From Persicaria tinctoria (lineage: Eukaryota > Streptophyta > Magnoliopsida > Caryophyllales > Polygonaceae): 64,000 bases of DNA. The notes below the pieces were generated by a model, which was not told where the DNA came from, searched no databases, and saw only the letters and a program-made list of their open reading frames with translations. How positions within the stretch are numbered: position 1 is the first letter of the stretch; every line of letters starts with the position of its first letter. This document shows, in pieces, positions 44,803 to 56,467 of this stretch. The DNA is taken from contig JBANSL010000004.1 in assembly GCA_037127255.1 (NCBI GenBank), positions 15,383,967-15,447,966 of the forward strand, written 5' to 3'. Position numbers and translations under genes: made by a program.

Positions 44803-45960
44803 TGGGCATTATATGCATTTTTAGTTTAGTTAGGTTGCATTTCTTTCATACTTTGTTGCTAAATTGCATCTTTTGATTATTCTAGAAAAGTTCGGATTCT
44901 GTGCAAATTTGTGTTTATCTTGAAGATTGAATCGGAACACGTTTGAGAGATGCAATGTCTTAAAGAGGAATACAAGAAACATTGGAAAGAAGGAAGGAAG
45001 GAAGAGAAGCAAGACTAGTGGAGATACCCGCGAAGATAGGCAAGAGGACACGACAACAGAATGTCGCGGCCGCAGCAAGGGCCGCTACAGCGGGCATGGA
45101 GAAAGCTGTTGATGCCGTGGCCGCAACATTTGTCGTCAGCGTGTATACACTGCGTTTTAATTACTAAAAACCCTAGATACTTTTAATTTGTTTCATCAGA
45201 CACTTTAGAGATTTGAGCGATGTCTTCCATGAGGAACTAAACTCATCTATTCTGCCTGCAATTTGAAGCTTTATTTGGTATGATTGTGAGTTTCTAATTC
45301 TCGTTCCTTGTTTCCTATATTTGAATGCTTCAACTTCTTTGTGCTTGATTTTCTATTGTTTTATTCTATCTAGCCCGTGCAACTAGTTAGAATCAATTCA
45401 ATTGCTAAGGTTTTGTAGATTATTGGTTGCGAACCTTAACCTAAGTGGCAAACTTGTTCCTTTAGGGCTGGTTGAACTAATTGAATGAGTAGGAAGATGA
45501 ATGTGTTGTTAAATCCCTCTTTAGGAACTGTAAATACCTTGGCTAATATCTGAACTTAAAGCTATCAATTGGGTTAAATCCTTCTTTAGGGACTGTTCGA
45601 TTGATAAGGGTTGCTAGGACTGGTTGGACTAGTAACTATATTAGGTCGGGACAAGGGCATTAATAGGAAACTTAATAGGACGAGGACAATTACAAGGATC
45701 GCTTCAATCCAATAAAGTAAAAAATTATAGGTAGAATTGATTCTCTTAATTGTCTAAAACAAATTCATTTACTTTGCTTTCTTTACTCCGCTTCGATAAA
45801 AGGCGGAATTTTCACACACAACCCCCCCCCCCCCAAATTGGTTACTTTGATTAACACTTGAATCAAACTGGAATTATAACTTTCCCTGTGGATCGACCTT
45901 TTGCTTATTGCTATAGGTTTGAGTTTTCTTTGGCGGATCAACGACAGGTTTTCCCTCTGT
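44803..45960 (+). repeat. 5' LTR of the second Athila-like element
   Basis: About 1.16 kb, similar to 50290-51560 but missing about 20 bp at the start and blocks near 45110 and 45190. It contains a poly-C run (about 45823-45834) and joins pol remnant sequence directly, so part of the LTR end and the primer site may be deleted. Confidence 0.8.
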
Positions 45961-45961
45961 T

Positions 45962-46665
45962 TGGGATGACCCCTACCTTTGAAAACATTGTGTTGACTAG
46001 GTAATTAGGATGCCAGGTGTCTGCCGGACAATGAGGTACAATCTGTCCTTACTTTTGCCATGCTCATGAATGTGGAGGCCACTTTGGTCCTCAAAATACT
46101 GCTAGGAAAGTTTTAGAAGCAGGTTTCTTTTGACCTCACTTATTTAGGGATGCTAATGCCTTCTGTAAATCATGCGATAGATGTCAAAGGTTTGGGAACA
46201 TATCTGCTAGGAATGAAATGCCACAAACAACTGTCATATTTTGTGAAATTTTTTATAATTGGGGTATCGATTTTATGGGTCTCTTCCCTAGTTCTTATGG
46301 GAATGTATATATTTTGCTTGCGGTGGACTATGTCTCCAAGTGGGTGGAGGCAAAGACCACCAGAACTGATGATTCTAAAGTGGTTGCAAATTTCTTGAAA
46401 GACACAATTTTCGCAAGATTTGGGGTGCCAAGGCTATAATTAGCAACAGAGGGACACATTTATGCAACATGACGATCACTGCCTTGTTAAAGAAATATCA
46501 TGTCACACAAAGAGTGTCAATTGCTTATCATCCTCAAACCAATGGTCAAGCGGAGATATCAAATAGAGAGATGAAGACCATTCTGGAGAAAACAGTGGCA
46601 CCTAACAGGAAGGATTGGAGTCTAAGGCTGAATGACACTCTATGGGCCTATCGGACGGCCTAAGT
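45962..46665 (+). pseudogene. Integrase remnant of the second Athila-like element
   Basis: Reads VWDDPYL, then [45 protein letters not shown] (HHCC zinc finger), [60 protein letters not shown] (catalytic region) and [14 protein letters not shown]. This is a typical Athila/Tat integrase. Several frameshifts and stops are present. The start of pol is deleted. Confidence 0.85.
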
Positions 46666-46669
46666 CTAT

Positions 46670-47713
46670 TGAGCTCTTTAAGGTCAATGGTCATAGAGTT
46701 AAACCATACCTTGAGAACTTTTCGCATAACGAAGAAGAGGAGTTGGTGCTTGCTGAACCAACCAATTAGGCCACTCAAGGACCATCACGTCGAGCCAACG
46801 ACTTGAAACAAAGGCGCTTCTCGGGAGGCAACCTGAGGTAAGTTCTTCTTTCTTTTTCATTTTTATTATTTCTTAGGTAGTTTTCATTAGCTAATTACTT
46901 TAGGATTAGTTCACATAGATAGTTAAAAAAAACGAAGCAAAGAAAAGGCCACTACACTGGCGGCGACCGCAACATCTATGCGGCGGCCGCCGCACATCAA
47001 CCCTCGGCAGGGAGCAGGTGCAGCGGCCGCATCACATGCTGCAGCCGCCGCACATCAGACCCGTGATATCTATTTTCCAGAAAAAAAAAATTAAAAATAA
47101 AGTGGTGACGAGATCTTCTATCTTTTATCTATTCCTAACCCTACCTCACTTTCCTTCTCCTCCTGCCGCCACCATCAAAGAGCCTCCAACCTCCATTGTT
47201 GTTCAACCTTCCTCACCTTCTTCCTCCTAACTCAGCCACCTTTCTTTAGATCTAGAACCCAAGCTCTCTCTTTCCTCCTAACTCACCAACCTTGCCGGAT
47301 CCGACCTCCCACCGAGCACCCATCGTCGGAGCTTCGCCCAACACCACACTTTCCGCCGGATCTGCGCCGCCACCACTGTTGTTGCGCCCGCAGCCTCCCT
47401 ACTGTGCCCGCCACTTCGCCCGCCGCCATCAGGTTCGAATCTGTTAGGATTGGTTTTTTTTGGTGTTGAATTCTTGAGATCTATTGAGCTCTTGTGTGGT
47501 TGGTTGAGAAGTGGTTATATTTGTCCTTGGTTTGATTTGAGAATCTTGAATTTGGGTGTTGTTTGAAGATTTGGGATTTGGTAGTTTACTTGAAAATAAT
47601 TGAGGTGTGTTGGGTTTGGTTTGGATTTTGTTGATTAGCTTGGGTTGTGTTGGAGGTTTGTTGTTGGATTTTGGAGTTTTTGGGTTGATATCTACTGCTG
47701 AGATCTGATAAAA
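46670..47713 (+). other. Leader of the downstream ORF, with GCGGCCGC motifs and splice-like sites
   Basis: Tail of pol, then CGGCGGCCGCCGCAC-type repeats (about 46960-47065), then a C-rich 5'-UTR-like stretch ending GCCGCCATCAG/GTTCGAATC, a plausible splice donor, about 280 bp before the ORF ATG at 47714. CTACTGCTGAG/ATC just before the ATG could be the acceptor. Athila downstream ORFs are thought to be made from spliced RNA; this is inference here. Confidence 0.4.
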
Positions 47714-48851
47714 ATGGTGCGCCGATTGAGAAATGTGACTAAAGAACAAAAGAAAGCATATGAGAGCTTCGATGCAAAGCGATTTGTACAGACGAAGTTC
47801 TTTCATATCCCTGCCTTACAAACATTAGGCATGTCCACGTTACTCGTCGGATGCTTAGTCATGGTGGTTTGGGGGTATTTATAGACTACAACGCCCCCAC
47901 GTATCCTGAGCTGGCATGGGTGTTTCTGGTCACGTTTCAGCGTGTGGATGACTCGAGGATTAGGTTCAACTTGATGGATCAGCCTCACACTTGCACATAT
48001 GACTAGCTGAGACAGTTTTTTGGGATCACTCGGGCACCCACGCAAGATTGGTATATCATGGCATCAGAACAGCAACGCCATGATGTCTGGTACGCAGTGA
48101 CTGGAACTAGATTTGACGGCCACAAGGGCAAGTACAATTACAATTTCATCCACCCATGCTTCCGTCTAGTGCACAAGGTCTTGGCCATGTCTTTCACCGG
48201 TCAAGGCGACGTAAACAAAGTGCCTGCTGGTGATCTATCCTGGTTGTGGAGCCTTGCTCCCCAGTCCCGTGGTACGCCGGACTGGGTTGAGATCTTTGTG
48301 GACAGCTGCCTGAAGATCCAAGGGAATAAGACATGGAGGTTTAGTTTGGGAGGCATGATTAGTCTCATAGCCTACCAATTTCTAGAGTCTGCACAATGCG
48401 GTGCACCCATGTCTGGTGGGTACACCTATACAACGGAGCAACTTAGGAGGGCTTTCTTGATTGAGGGCTCTGATGGGTCAGGCTGGATTTGGAAGTCGGG
48501 GAGGCATGAAGAGCACCGACTGCGCCTTCCTAGGGCCTTACTTTATGGCCCTTCCAACACCACCCTATACATCGCAGCTGATCAAGATCGGGATGAGGAT
48601 GATGATGACGAGGCTGAGGAGGATGCCCCTGCGCAGACAGACTATCATATGAGGGATGCACAACACGCTGCTGGCTCTTCTACGGGGCCTCGCTTTTCTT
48701 CTGCTGAGGATGACCCCTGGCGGGACCACATGTTCACCGAGTTCCACCGAATGTCCATGCGCCAGGACTCCTTCGAGTTCACTCTCCACGACATCGATCG
48801 CAATGTGTGGGAGACGAACTATCACATGGAGGAGATGCGGAGAGAGTAGTC
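47714..48851 (+). pseudogene. ATHILA ORF-1-like protein, downstream ORF, disrupted
   Basis: Starts MVRRLRNVTKEQKKAYESF at 47714, shifts frame near 47820, continues VFIDYNAPTYPELAWVFLVT and RFNLMDQPHTCTYD, meets a TAG near 48005, then LRQFFGITRAPTQDW. From 48058 it is open to 48849 (RFDGHKGKYNYNFIHPCFRL, VHKVLAMSFTGQG, VPAGDLSWLWSLAP). An acidic run (DRDEDDDDEAEEDAP) and a C-terminal stretch follow. The pattern agrees with the ATHILA ORF-1 family as I recall it. Position after integrase is where some Athila elements carry an envelope-like gene; no signal peptide or membrane span is clear. Confidence 0.6.
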
Positions 48852-50289
48852 TTACTACCTCCGCCAGCAGTATCCACATATCCCGCCGTACCAATCGCTA
48901 CCGTACCAGCCGCCGCCTCAGTGAGTGGTTAGTCCTACCTCCTTCACCCTGACTTTTTATGTTTTATTTTGGTTGTCTGTACTGTTTCAGTGAGGACACT
49001 GAAAACTTTAAATGTGGAGGAGATAGATTATATGTATATTATGTCATTTCTGTCATTTCTTAGACCATGTTTAAATTTCTGCACAACATGTTTAAGTTTA
49101 TGTAATAGTTATTTAGTTTATTTAATTTCTATTGAGTTTATTTAATTTTTTGTCTAATTTAATTTATTTATTTCTGCATTTTCGAATTAAAAAAAAAATC
49201 GAAAATCCAAAAATAAAGCATGCATTGCATACATATGTGTTATTCAAATACCCATCTGGCTTAGTTTATCCTCTAATTTAAATTTCAAGCATGTTCATAA
49301 AAATCCCATGGAGTTCTGGATGTTTTGATTTTGTCTTTATTTGATTTTTGTGGAACATGAGCTAGCAAATATAATTGAGCATGTATGATTGAGCTAAAGT
49401 ATGATTGAAGTCCTAAAAATATGACCATGTGAGAATGTTTGGCCTTATGTGAATTCTTATGCTCAATTGTGTGAATTACTCTCCTTGTGTTGCTACCTCT
49501 TGGCATTGACTGCAGTATCTATTTTTAAAGACCGATGCACATGTTTGTTGCTTGCGGAGTTTATGTTATATTTTGAGTCTTTTGTTTGAATTTGTACATA
49601 TTTAGAGAATAAGGTGGCAATGGTTGATGCACTTAGTAACCGGGTCTACGCATGACACCCATGAGTATGATTCACGCAAAAAGGTGTTGAAAACTAACCA
49701 CTAGGAAAGAAAGCTTGATCATTGAGTAACTATGTTCATTCATGACACCCATGTTTGCAACTTGCGTCAAAAGATGTTCAAGTGGATTTCATATTAGTAG
49801 GTTGAGGTGTTGATAGACCGGGGCCATTCATGACACCCATGTTTGTGCCTCGCGTAAGGAAAGCACCAAGACAAGAAAAAGAAAAAAAAGGGAAAAGAAA
49901 ACAAAAGAAAAAAGAAAAAAAAAGTGTCACATTTTATTTTTGTTATCTTTATTGTGTCCCGCAAGTAATGACATTTCGGTAGATATTTGGTGATATGATG
50001 GTCAATGTCTATGATCTTAGTGCATGTTGGGTTGAGTTGAGAGTTGTATCTTAAAGCCTAAACACATGAGTGAAACACATATTTCTGGTGAGGTTGGATA
50101 ATGTCTACTTCTAAGCTTTGATCACTATAATACATGCTATGACGTTTGTTTGCTTGGTTTATGTTTTCACCTGCTATGATGTTGCTTTTTGATGAGGTTG
50201 AAACTTGAAGGGATTTCCTATGGGATACATTGATTCATGTTCATTCTATCATTGCTTGAGGACAAGCAAAGGTTAAGTGTGGGGGAATT
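48852..50289 (+). other. 3' region of the second Athila-like element
   Basis: No gene. It holds three copies of a CATGACACCCATG box (about 49649, 49741, 49827), and TTGCTTGAGGACAAGCAA near 50253 before the polypurine tract AAGTGTGGGGGAATT. Confidence 0.7.
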
Positions 50290-51560
50290 TGATAATGCAT
50301 ATCTTAGATAGACATTATAGGCATTTTTAGTTTAGTTAGGTTGCATTTCTTTCATACTTTGTTGCTAAATTGCATCTTTTGATTATTCTAGAAAAGTTCG
50401 GATTCTGCGCAAATTTGTGTTTATCTTACAGATTGAATCGGAACACATTTGATAGATGCAATGTCTTAAAGAGGAATACAAGAAACATTGAAAAGAAGCA
50501 AGGAAGGAAGAGAAGCAAGACAAGTGGAGATACCCGCGAAGATAGGCAAGAGGACACGACAATAGGATGTCGTGGCCGCAGTAGGGGCCGCTGCAGTGGG
50601 CATGAAGAAAGTTGTTGATGCCGCGGCCGCAGCATATGCCACGGCCGCAACAATTGTCATCAGCGTGTATATGCTGCGTTTTGATTACTAAAAACCCTAG
50701 ATACTTTTAGTTTGTTTCATGGCCGACTTGGGTGTTATAAGGCCGACTTTTAGTTATTTTTTCCAGGACTACTATTCTATTCTTTCATTCATCAGACACT
50801 TTAGAGATTTGAGCGATGTCTTCCATGAGGAACTAAACTCATCTATTCTGCCTGCAATTTGAAGCTTTATTTGGACTGATTGTGAGTTTCTAATTCTCGT
50901 TCCTTGTTTCTTATATTTGAATGCTTCAACTTCTTTGTGCTTGATTGTCTATTGTTTTATTCTATCTAGCCCGCACAACTAGTTAGAATCAATTCAATTG
51001 CTAAGGTTTTGTAGATTCCTGGTTGTGAACCTTAATGAACCTAAGTGGAAAACCTTTTCCTTTAGGGTTGGTTGAACTAATTGAATGAGTAGGAAGTTGA
51101 ATGTGTTGTTAAATCCCTCTTTAGGGACTGCAAATACCTTGGCTAATCTCTGAACTTAAAGCTAACAATTGGGTTAAATCCTTCTTTAGGGACTGTTCGA
51201 TTGATAAGGGTTGCTAGGATGTGTTGGACTAGTAACTATATTAGGTCGGGACAAGGGCATTCATAGGAAACTTAATAGGACGAGAAGAAGTTACAAGGAT
51301 CGCTTCAATCCAATAAAGTGGAAAATTGTAGGTAGAATTGCTTCTCCTAATTGTCTAAAACAAATTCATTTACTTTGCTTTCTTTACTCTGCTTCGATAA
51401 AAGGCGGAATTTTCACACACAAAAACCCCCCAAATTGGTTACTTTGATTGACACTTGAATCAAACTGGAATTATAACTTTGGATCGACCTCTTGCTTATT
51501 GCTATACTTGCTATAGGTTTGATTTTTCTTTGGCGGATCAACGACAGGTTTTCCCTCCGT
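50290..51560 (+). repeat. 3' LTR of the second Athila-like element
   Basis: Starts TGATAATGCATATC after the polypurine tract. Contains a run of GCGGCCGC-type motifs at about 50569-50652. It ends within about 10 bp of 51560, where copia sequence resumes. Confidence 0.8.
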
Positions 51561-51781
51561 CACCTCTCTTTTGTTGATTGGTGATCTATCAAATCCGTCT
51601 CAAAGGAGCACCCAATGCATGGGCTATAGAATCATTAAAATCGAATGTTAGCTCAACCTCACTGTACACTTGTTATAGGAATGGGAGATGTGTATCTCAT
51701 ATGAGTCTTTCCCTGGCTTGCATTTGATTCGACCAAATTAATGGTTTCCGTCATATATTCCTCATCTCATGGGCTAATTAG

Positions 51782-51911
51782 CCCCATTCCCCTCGATGTG
51801 TCAAGGACTAGCCTTCTACAAAGTCCTTTGGTCAATGGATCCGCAACCCCATTCCCCTCGATGTGTCAAGGACTAGCCTTCTGCAAAGTCCTTTGGTCAA
51901 TGGATCTGCAA
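51782..51911 (-). repeat. 65-bp tandem duplication in the copia tail
   Basis: CCCCATTCCCCTCGATGTGT recurs 65 bp apart with two differences, duplicating the end of the RNase H frame. Confidence 0.9.
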
Positions 51912-52119
51912 TGTTCCTCTCTGACCTTCCATACTCTAATGAGAGTACCCCATTTGTTATCAACCACCGCACGACCTCATGTCGAATGCGTATACGCCTC
52001 TTCTTGCCATTATATGCTCTGTTATTTGCTACTCTAATGGCAGCCTGTAAGTCACAGTTTGGAGAAATTGCATGAGTTGGATGTCGCCACATTGGTATAT
52101 CTGACGGTAGGCTTCTCAC
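51832..52119 (-). pseudogene. Copia RNase H C-terminal remnant
   Basis: Minus frame reads CDLQAAIRVANN, YNGKKRRIRIRHEVVRWLIT, GVLSLEYGRSERNIADPLTK and LDTSRGMGLR, the characteristic end of copia pol. It starts exactly at the border of the 5' LTR (52120), so everything from the primer site to mid RNase H is deleted. Confidence 0.88.
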
Positions 52120-52795
52120 TATTGGACAATAACCCTGTTGGAACCTGCGATAAGCAACAAACTTGCTATAGGGCGTTAGTGGATGTAGGCCGAACTCGTT
52201 TATGTGAAGGGGCTAAGACTGCGGTGAAGCGTGGTATGTGAGCACTGAATGGAAACGTATTTGCCCTCGATAGTGGTGCAGATCGTATGTGACTATGTGA
52301 GGCAACACCTCCTAAGGATTTCACCGGCTTTTGTCACAGGTGCACTCGAGAGAGAGAGAAGTTGAAACTGTATAGGCGCTCATAACGGGAAAATGGTAGG
52401 TGAAAAATGGAGAGGGAGAGAGGCGATTGTTTTCGTTGGATTTGAAACCCTAGCTTGTGATCTCCTTATATAAGCAGACATCATCGTTCAGCCGTAAGCA
52501 AAGGAAGATTTCAATCTATCTTCAGAAGATGATGGCTTATCCAAAACCGAAAAGATAATTTCAGTAAAAAATAGATATTCGCGGATAAACACTAATAAGT
52601 ACTCCGTATATCCGTAATATCTTTGGCCTTAAGAAAAGATATTTTCTGCAAAGCTCCATCTCATCCTCTACGTCTCAATGTAGGTAGTGGAAGAGTCTCC
52701 TTAAAATCCCTTTAGGATATCTTTTGAGCTTCCAATGTGGGATGGGGAAGTCCAAGAGATACCTTAAAACCACCAACTACGCATTATATCCAACA
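52120..52795 (-). repeat. Copia 5' LTR
   Basis: 676 bp, TATTGGAC (TG changed to TA) to CCAACA on the plus strand. Homologous to the split LTR at 34813-35148 plus 44095-44419. Confidence 0.87.
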
Positions 52796-52868
52796 AGTAT
52801 TTGAAAAAAATAATTATTACCCTTAGTTATTCAAACTAAAAATAACTATATAAATAAGATATTTAATA

Positions 52869-53003
52869 CTACCTCCGTCCAAAAATACATATCTTTTTAC
52901 TATTCATGCACGTTTTTAGAAGCTAAAAATTATATAAAATACTAATTGTTTTTATTAATACGTGCTAAAAAGTAAAAGGACATATATTTTTGGATGGAGA
53001 GAG
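52869..53003. mobile_element. Small Stowaway-like MITE
   Basis: 135 bp flanked by TA. Ends CTACCTCCGTCCAAAAATAC and (inverted) CTCTCTCCATCCAAAAATAT are imperfect inverted repeats. Non-coding. Confidence 0.82.
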
Positions 53004-53040
53004 TATTCTTTTCAATATATTCTTTCAAAATATTATTTCT

Positions 53041-53071
<31 letters not shown>

Positions 53072-53073
53072 AT
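53041..53073. repeat. TA/TG microsatellite
   Basis: (TA)n followed by (TG)n, directly visible. Confidence 0.9.
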
Positions 53074-53187
53074 TTTTTATAGGGTGATTTAGGTAAGTAG
53101 GCTATTTAGAAAGTTTAATTAGCTAATTAGATAAAAAAACTTATTAAATTAGATTAGGTAGTCAATTCTCCAAATGGGGTATTAAAT

Positions 53188-53252
53188 GGTCAATGGTCAA
53201 TTGTTTGATCATTGACCGGTCAACGGTCACCGTTGACCGTTCAACGTTGACC
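53188..53252. promoter_or_regulatory. Cluster of six W-box cores
   Basis: GGTCAA or TTGACC occurs at 53188, 53195, 53212, 53218, 53233 and 53247. TTGACC is the binding core of WRKY factors. No gene lies close, so this may be a repeat by-product. Confidence 0.4.
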
Positions 53253-54487
53253 AACTCTTGTGGATTTTTTTTTATGTGATGACATTTTTGTGATGCCATT
53301 TTTTTTACCGTTTTGATGCCATTTTTAATGACATTTTATTTTCACTTTGATACCACTTTTCTAATGAAATGGTTTGATGACACCTTTTGAATGCCATTTT
53401 TTTCAAACCTTTATGACATTTTTTTGTTTACTATGATGCCAGGTTGACCGTTGATGCCATTTTTTTTACGGTTGACTATTGATGGAACTTTTTATGTCAA
53501 TTTTTTGATAATTTTTTTTCCCGTGATGGCAGATCTTTTCAAAGTAGTGTTTTGATGACATTTTTTTCTTTAATGTGATGTCACTTTTTTAAAGTAGTGT
53601 TTTGATTTCATTTTTCTAATGTAATTATTTGATGTCACTTTTAATCAAATCGTTTGATGCCACTTTTGTAATTCATTAAATTGTATATCGATATATTTTC
53701 ATTGATTCTACTTTAATTAAATGATGAGAGATGACACATTTGTGATTAAACTTCATTGATCTCAATCATTTGTGATGACATTGATAACACAGTTGTGATT
53801 ACATTTCATTGATCTCAATAATTTGTGATGACATTCTTTGTTGATGATATTTTTATATAATTGATGACATATGAGCTTAATACGTCATTACACTACATTA
53901 ATAATATCTTTTTATTGATCGATGACAATTTTATTGATGATTTTTATTCATTGATGACACATTTGTAAATACAATTAATTGATCTCAATCATATGTGATG
54001 CTATTTTTATAAAATTGGTGACATTTAAGTATGAAATGTGGAATCAAAACAGTGTCACGAAACAAATTGTTCCTATTTTTTGCCATTAAAATTGCTTCTT
54101 TTGAGCTTGTGCATGTGGTTGACAATAGAAAGTAAAAAATAAAATGAATTCGTGCAAAGATTGAAAGTCAAATGAATTCTTCTGTGCAAAATTTACAGGC
54201 ACATCTAGCCATAGTTTAAGACCCATGGCCATGGATAGACCAAATAATTTATTTAACTGTCCACAAAAAGTGCACCCATAAAACTAGTAGTGACATTCAA
54301 CCTCACACACCTACAAACTTCCTTGGGGAAAAAAGGGTATGCACAGTTCACCAAAACTACAACAACAACAAACTAGACATACAATTCTCTAGTGATTCAT
54401 ATAAAAACTAGTGAAGAACAACTTTGATGAAGTAGGAGAGATTTGACCAGCTGAGAAATCAAACACCATTTTAATGTGTTCCATTTT
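53253..54487. other. AT-rich spacer with degenerate GATGCCATTTT repeats
   Basis: From 53270 to about 54010 the words TGATGACATTTT and TGATGCCATTTT recur irregularly. After 54010 it is plain AT-rich sequence. No gene is seen. Confidence 0.6.
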
Positions 54488-54790
54488 TCACTTGGATCCT
54501 TCCTCTTCATGATCTAATGCCGGAAACTCATTCAGATCCAATTCAAAGGCTTCAGCTTTCTTAGTTCTAGTAGCAGCTGCAGGTGATCCACTTTGATCAT
54601 CACACATCACGTTCATCAGCTGTTGTCCTGCAGCTGTGGGGGGTGACGAAGAAGATCAGGACGGATGACCTTGCCAGTGACACCTCTGGTGGCCACCCAG
54701 AGCCTGCCCACTTAGAAACACCTTCTCGCAAGTCCTGAATACATGGTGTTGAAGAGCAGGAGGAGGATACACTACTTCAAGTACTGTACA
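54488..54790 (-). pseudogene. C2H2 zinc-finger/EAR repressor gene fragment
   Basis: Minus frame: CEKVFLSGQALGGHQRCHW, the plant-specific C2H2 finger with QALGGH, then a TGA at about 54660. In the same frame, a Ser-rich stretch follows and then FELDLNEFPALDHEEE, an EAR repression motif of the LxLxL / DLNxxP type, ending at 54488. The first zinc-binding Cys is replaced by Phe (VFRTC where CxxC is expected). Such proteins repress stress and development genes in the nucleus. The stop and lost Cys indicate a pseudogene or captured piece. Confidence 0.7.
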
Positions 54791-55309
54791 AGAATTAGAT
54801 GCAAAGACACGATTACAATCAACTTGAACTTGAAAATCATGAAGCAAATTATGCATGGAAATTCTTGGGAACACTCATTGACAATATATAATTATAACAA
54901 AAAAGAAGCCAAGTCCCTGCACAAATTAAAAAGTAAAACTAAACGAAAAGGCACAGAAATATAGAATTAGTTAGCAATTCACAGTTGTTCAGATCTATGG
55001 ATCAGGAATGGGAATCAAGCACAGAAACTCCTAATTAAATCAAATAAAGGTAGCTAAGAGGAATTGACGAACGATTAACTCACTGACAAGAGATGCTACA
55101 AAGGGAGATCTAGAGCAGCAGATAATGAAGAAGCACGACTTGTAGATGAAAATAGGGTTTAAGAAGAGATTGATTGAAGCTACCTGAAGCAAATGAAGCT
55201 AAAAAACCAGGCATTCGTTAGGGATTGGGCTCCAATTTCTCGAGAGACATCTCACCTGTGTAAACTTGGCAAAAAGTGGAGAAAACTGCAATCAAAGTCA
55301 AAATCAAAT

Positions 55310-55497
55310 TCAAAATCCATAGGTGAAGCAGGCTGCACAGTGGCCACAAGGGAGGAAGAAGCAGTCTCTCGGGGTATCAAAACATATGACATATAGAGTT
55401 TCCAAGGATTGGCGTTGTTCTCACCTTCCTTGGGCTGGTTCCCTTGCTCATGTAACCACTCGTCAAAGTCCTCATCGATTGAAACAGAATCATAGAA
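55310..55497 (-). pseudogene. RING-finger gene fragment
   Basis: Minus frame reads [20 protein letters not shown] then [12 protein letters not shown] at 55310, the first half of a C3HC4 RING as found in APD-like E3 ubiquitin ligases; the first Cys has become Tyr. Upstream in another frame is SVSIDEDFDEWLHEQGNQ ending at a donor-like AAG/GTGAGA. Splice-like borders are scattered through 55150-55300. A gene fragment of uncertain origin. Confidence 0.5.
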
Positions 55498-55667
55498 TTC
55501 AAGCAGATCGATCTAATTCAGTCACAACATCGATGCATCCAATGGATACTATATCAACCAAGACAAGACAAAATGAAATTGAGTTGTAATTGAACAAATC
55601 TGTGCAAAGTTTCATGAATCTGGAATAAGAAATTCGCTTCAAGGTAGAATTAGGTAAGAAAAAACAC

Positions 55668-56412
55668 CGACGAGAGGATTTCTCGACCAAATAAATTTAT
55701 AGTCAAGACCCCCGCTATAGTATAGGGAGTCAGGTTCGTCCTCAGGACAGAAGTCAGCGGTTCTAGGTTTATTGTGTTTTGGGGTTCAGGGATAGCGTGA
55801 AGAGGTGAGGAGGTTGCTGTCGACAAAGAATAGAGAGGTCGATGTCGATGGATGGAGAGGGAATGGTGGTTTGATATCGAGTAGAATATGTGCCAAATAA
55901 AAATAATAAAATAAAACAAATAAAGATGCAAACTTCCAAGGTTAGGGATCACCACAACAATAAATATATGTGCAGATCATAAATCACATAAATATTCATG
56001 CTTTATATCAAAGAACCAACTTTCGCAAATTCCAACAATTTAGGTGATAGAGGCTCTCGCATAAAAACCTAATTTGTTTCTACCTTTTCTTAATTAGGAT
56101 TAGTCGGCTCTCGCAAATAAACCCTAATTACTATCCAATTCATAATAAGATCACTTTCTCTTCAATATCATGAATAAGGAATTTCCTCAACTCTCGCAAA
56201 GGATTAAGCACATAGGTAGATGATGATAAAGACATATAGATTCACGGATTTATAAATCAAACACACATATCTATGTTGGGATCACCCCAACCCTAGAAGA
56301 AGGAAATTAGAAACAAACCATCATAAAAGAAATTTTTTTTTTGAGCACCATCATAAAAGAAATTAACTTTAACATAAAATAAACTAAAACTTACAAAACC
56401 TTCCAAACGTTC

Positions 56413-56467
<55 letters not shown>

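Larger units (their letters stand above)
44803..51560 (+). mobile_element. Second Athila-like gypsy element, decayed, nested in the copia element
   Basis: Direct repeats 44803-45960 and 50290-51560 are the LTRs. The left copy lacks about 20 bp of the right copy's start (TGATAATGCATATC). Between them are an integrase remnant, a leader with splice signals, an ATHILA ORF-1-like frame and a long 3' region ending AAGTGTGGGGGAATT, the polypurine tract. Gag, protease, RT and RNase H are gone. The exact right end and target duplication could not be fixed. Confidence 0.85.
34813..52795 (-). mobile_element. Ty1/copia element, internally deleted, carrying two nested gypsy elements
   Basis: The 3' LTR begins TGTTGGAC at 34813, is split by a gypsy insertion at 35148/44095, and ends ATATCCAACA at 44419. 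The 5' LTR is 52120-52795. Flanks AGCAT (34808-34812) and AGTAT (52796-52800) agree at 4 of 5 bases. On minus a polypurine tract TTTGTGGGGGAT abuts the 3' LTR, fixing the orientation. Inside, only the RNase H end of pol remains, joined directly to the 5' LTR with no primer-binding site. A second gypsy element occupies about 44803-51560. Net of insertions the copia element is about 2.3 kb. Confidence 0.87.

Noticed and set aside
45823..45834. Poly-C run
   Set aside because: Simple homopolymer in an LTR; the other LTR has a short C-run in the same place, so it is likely slippage or assembly noise.
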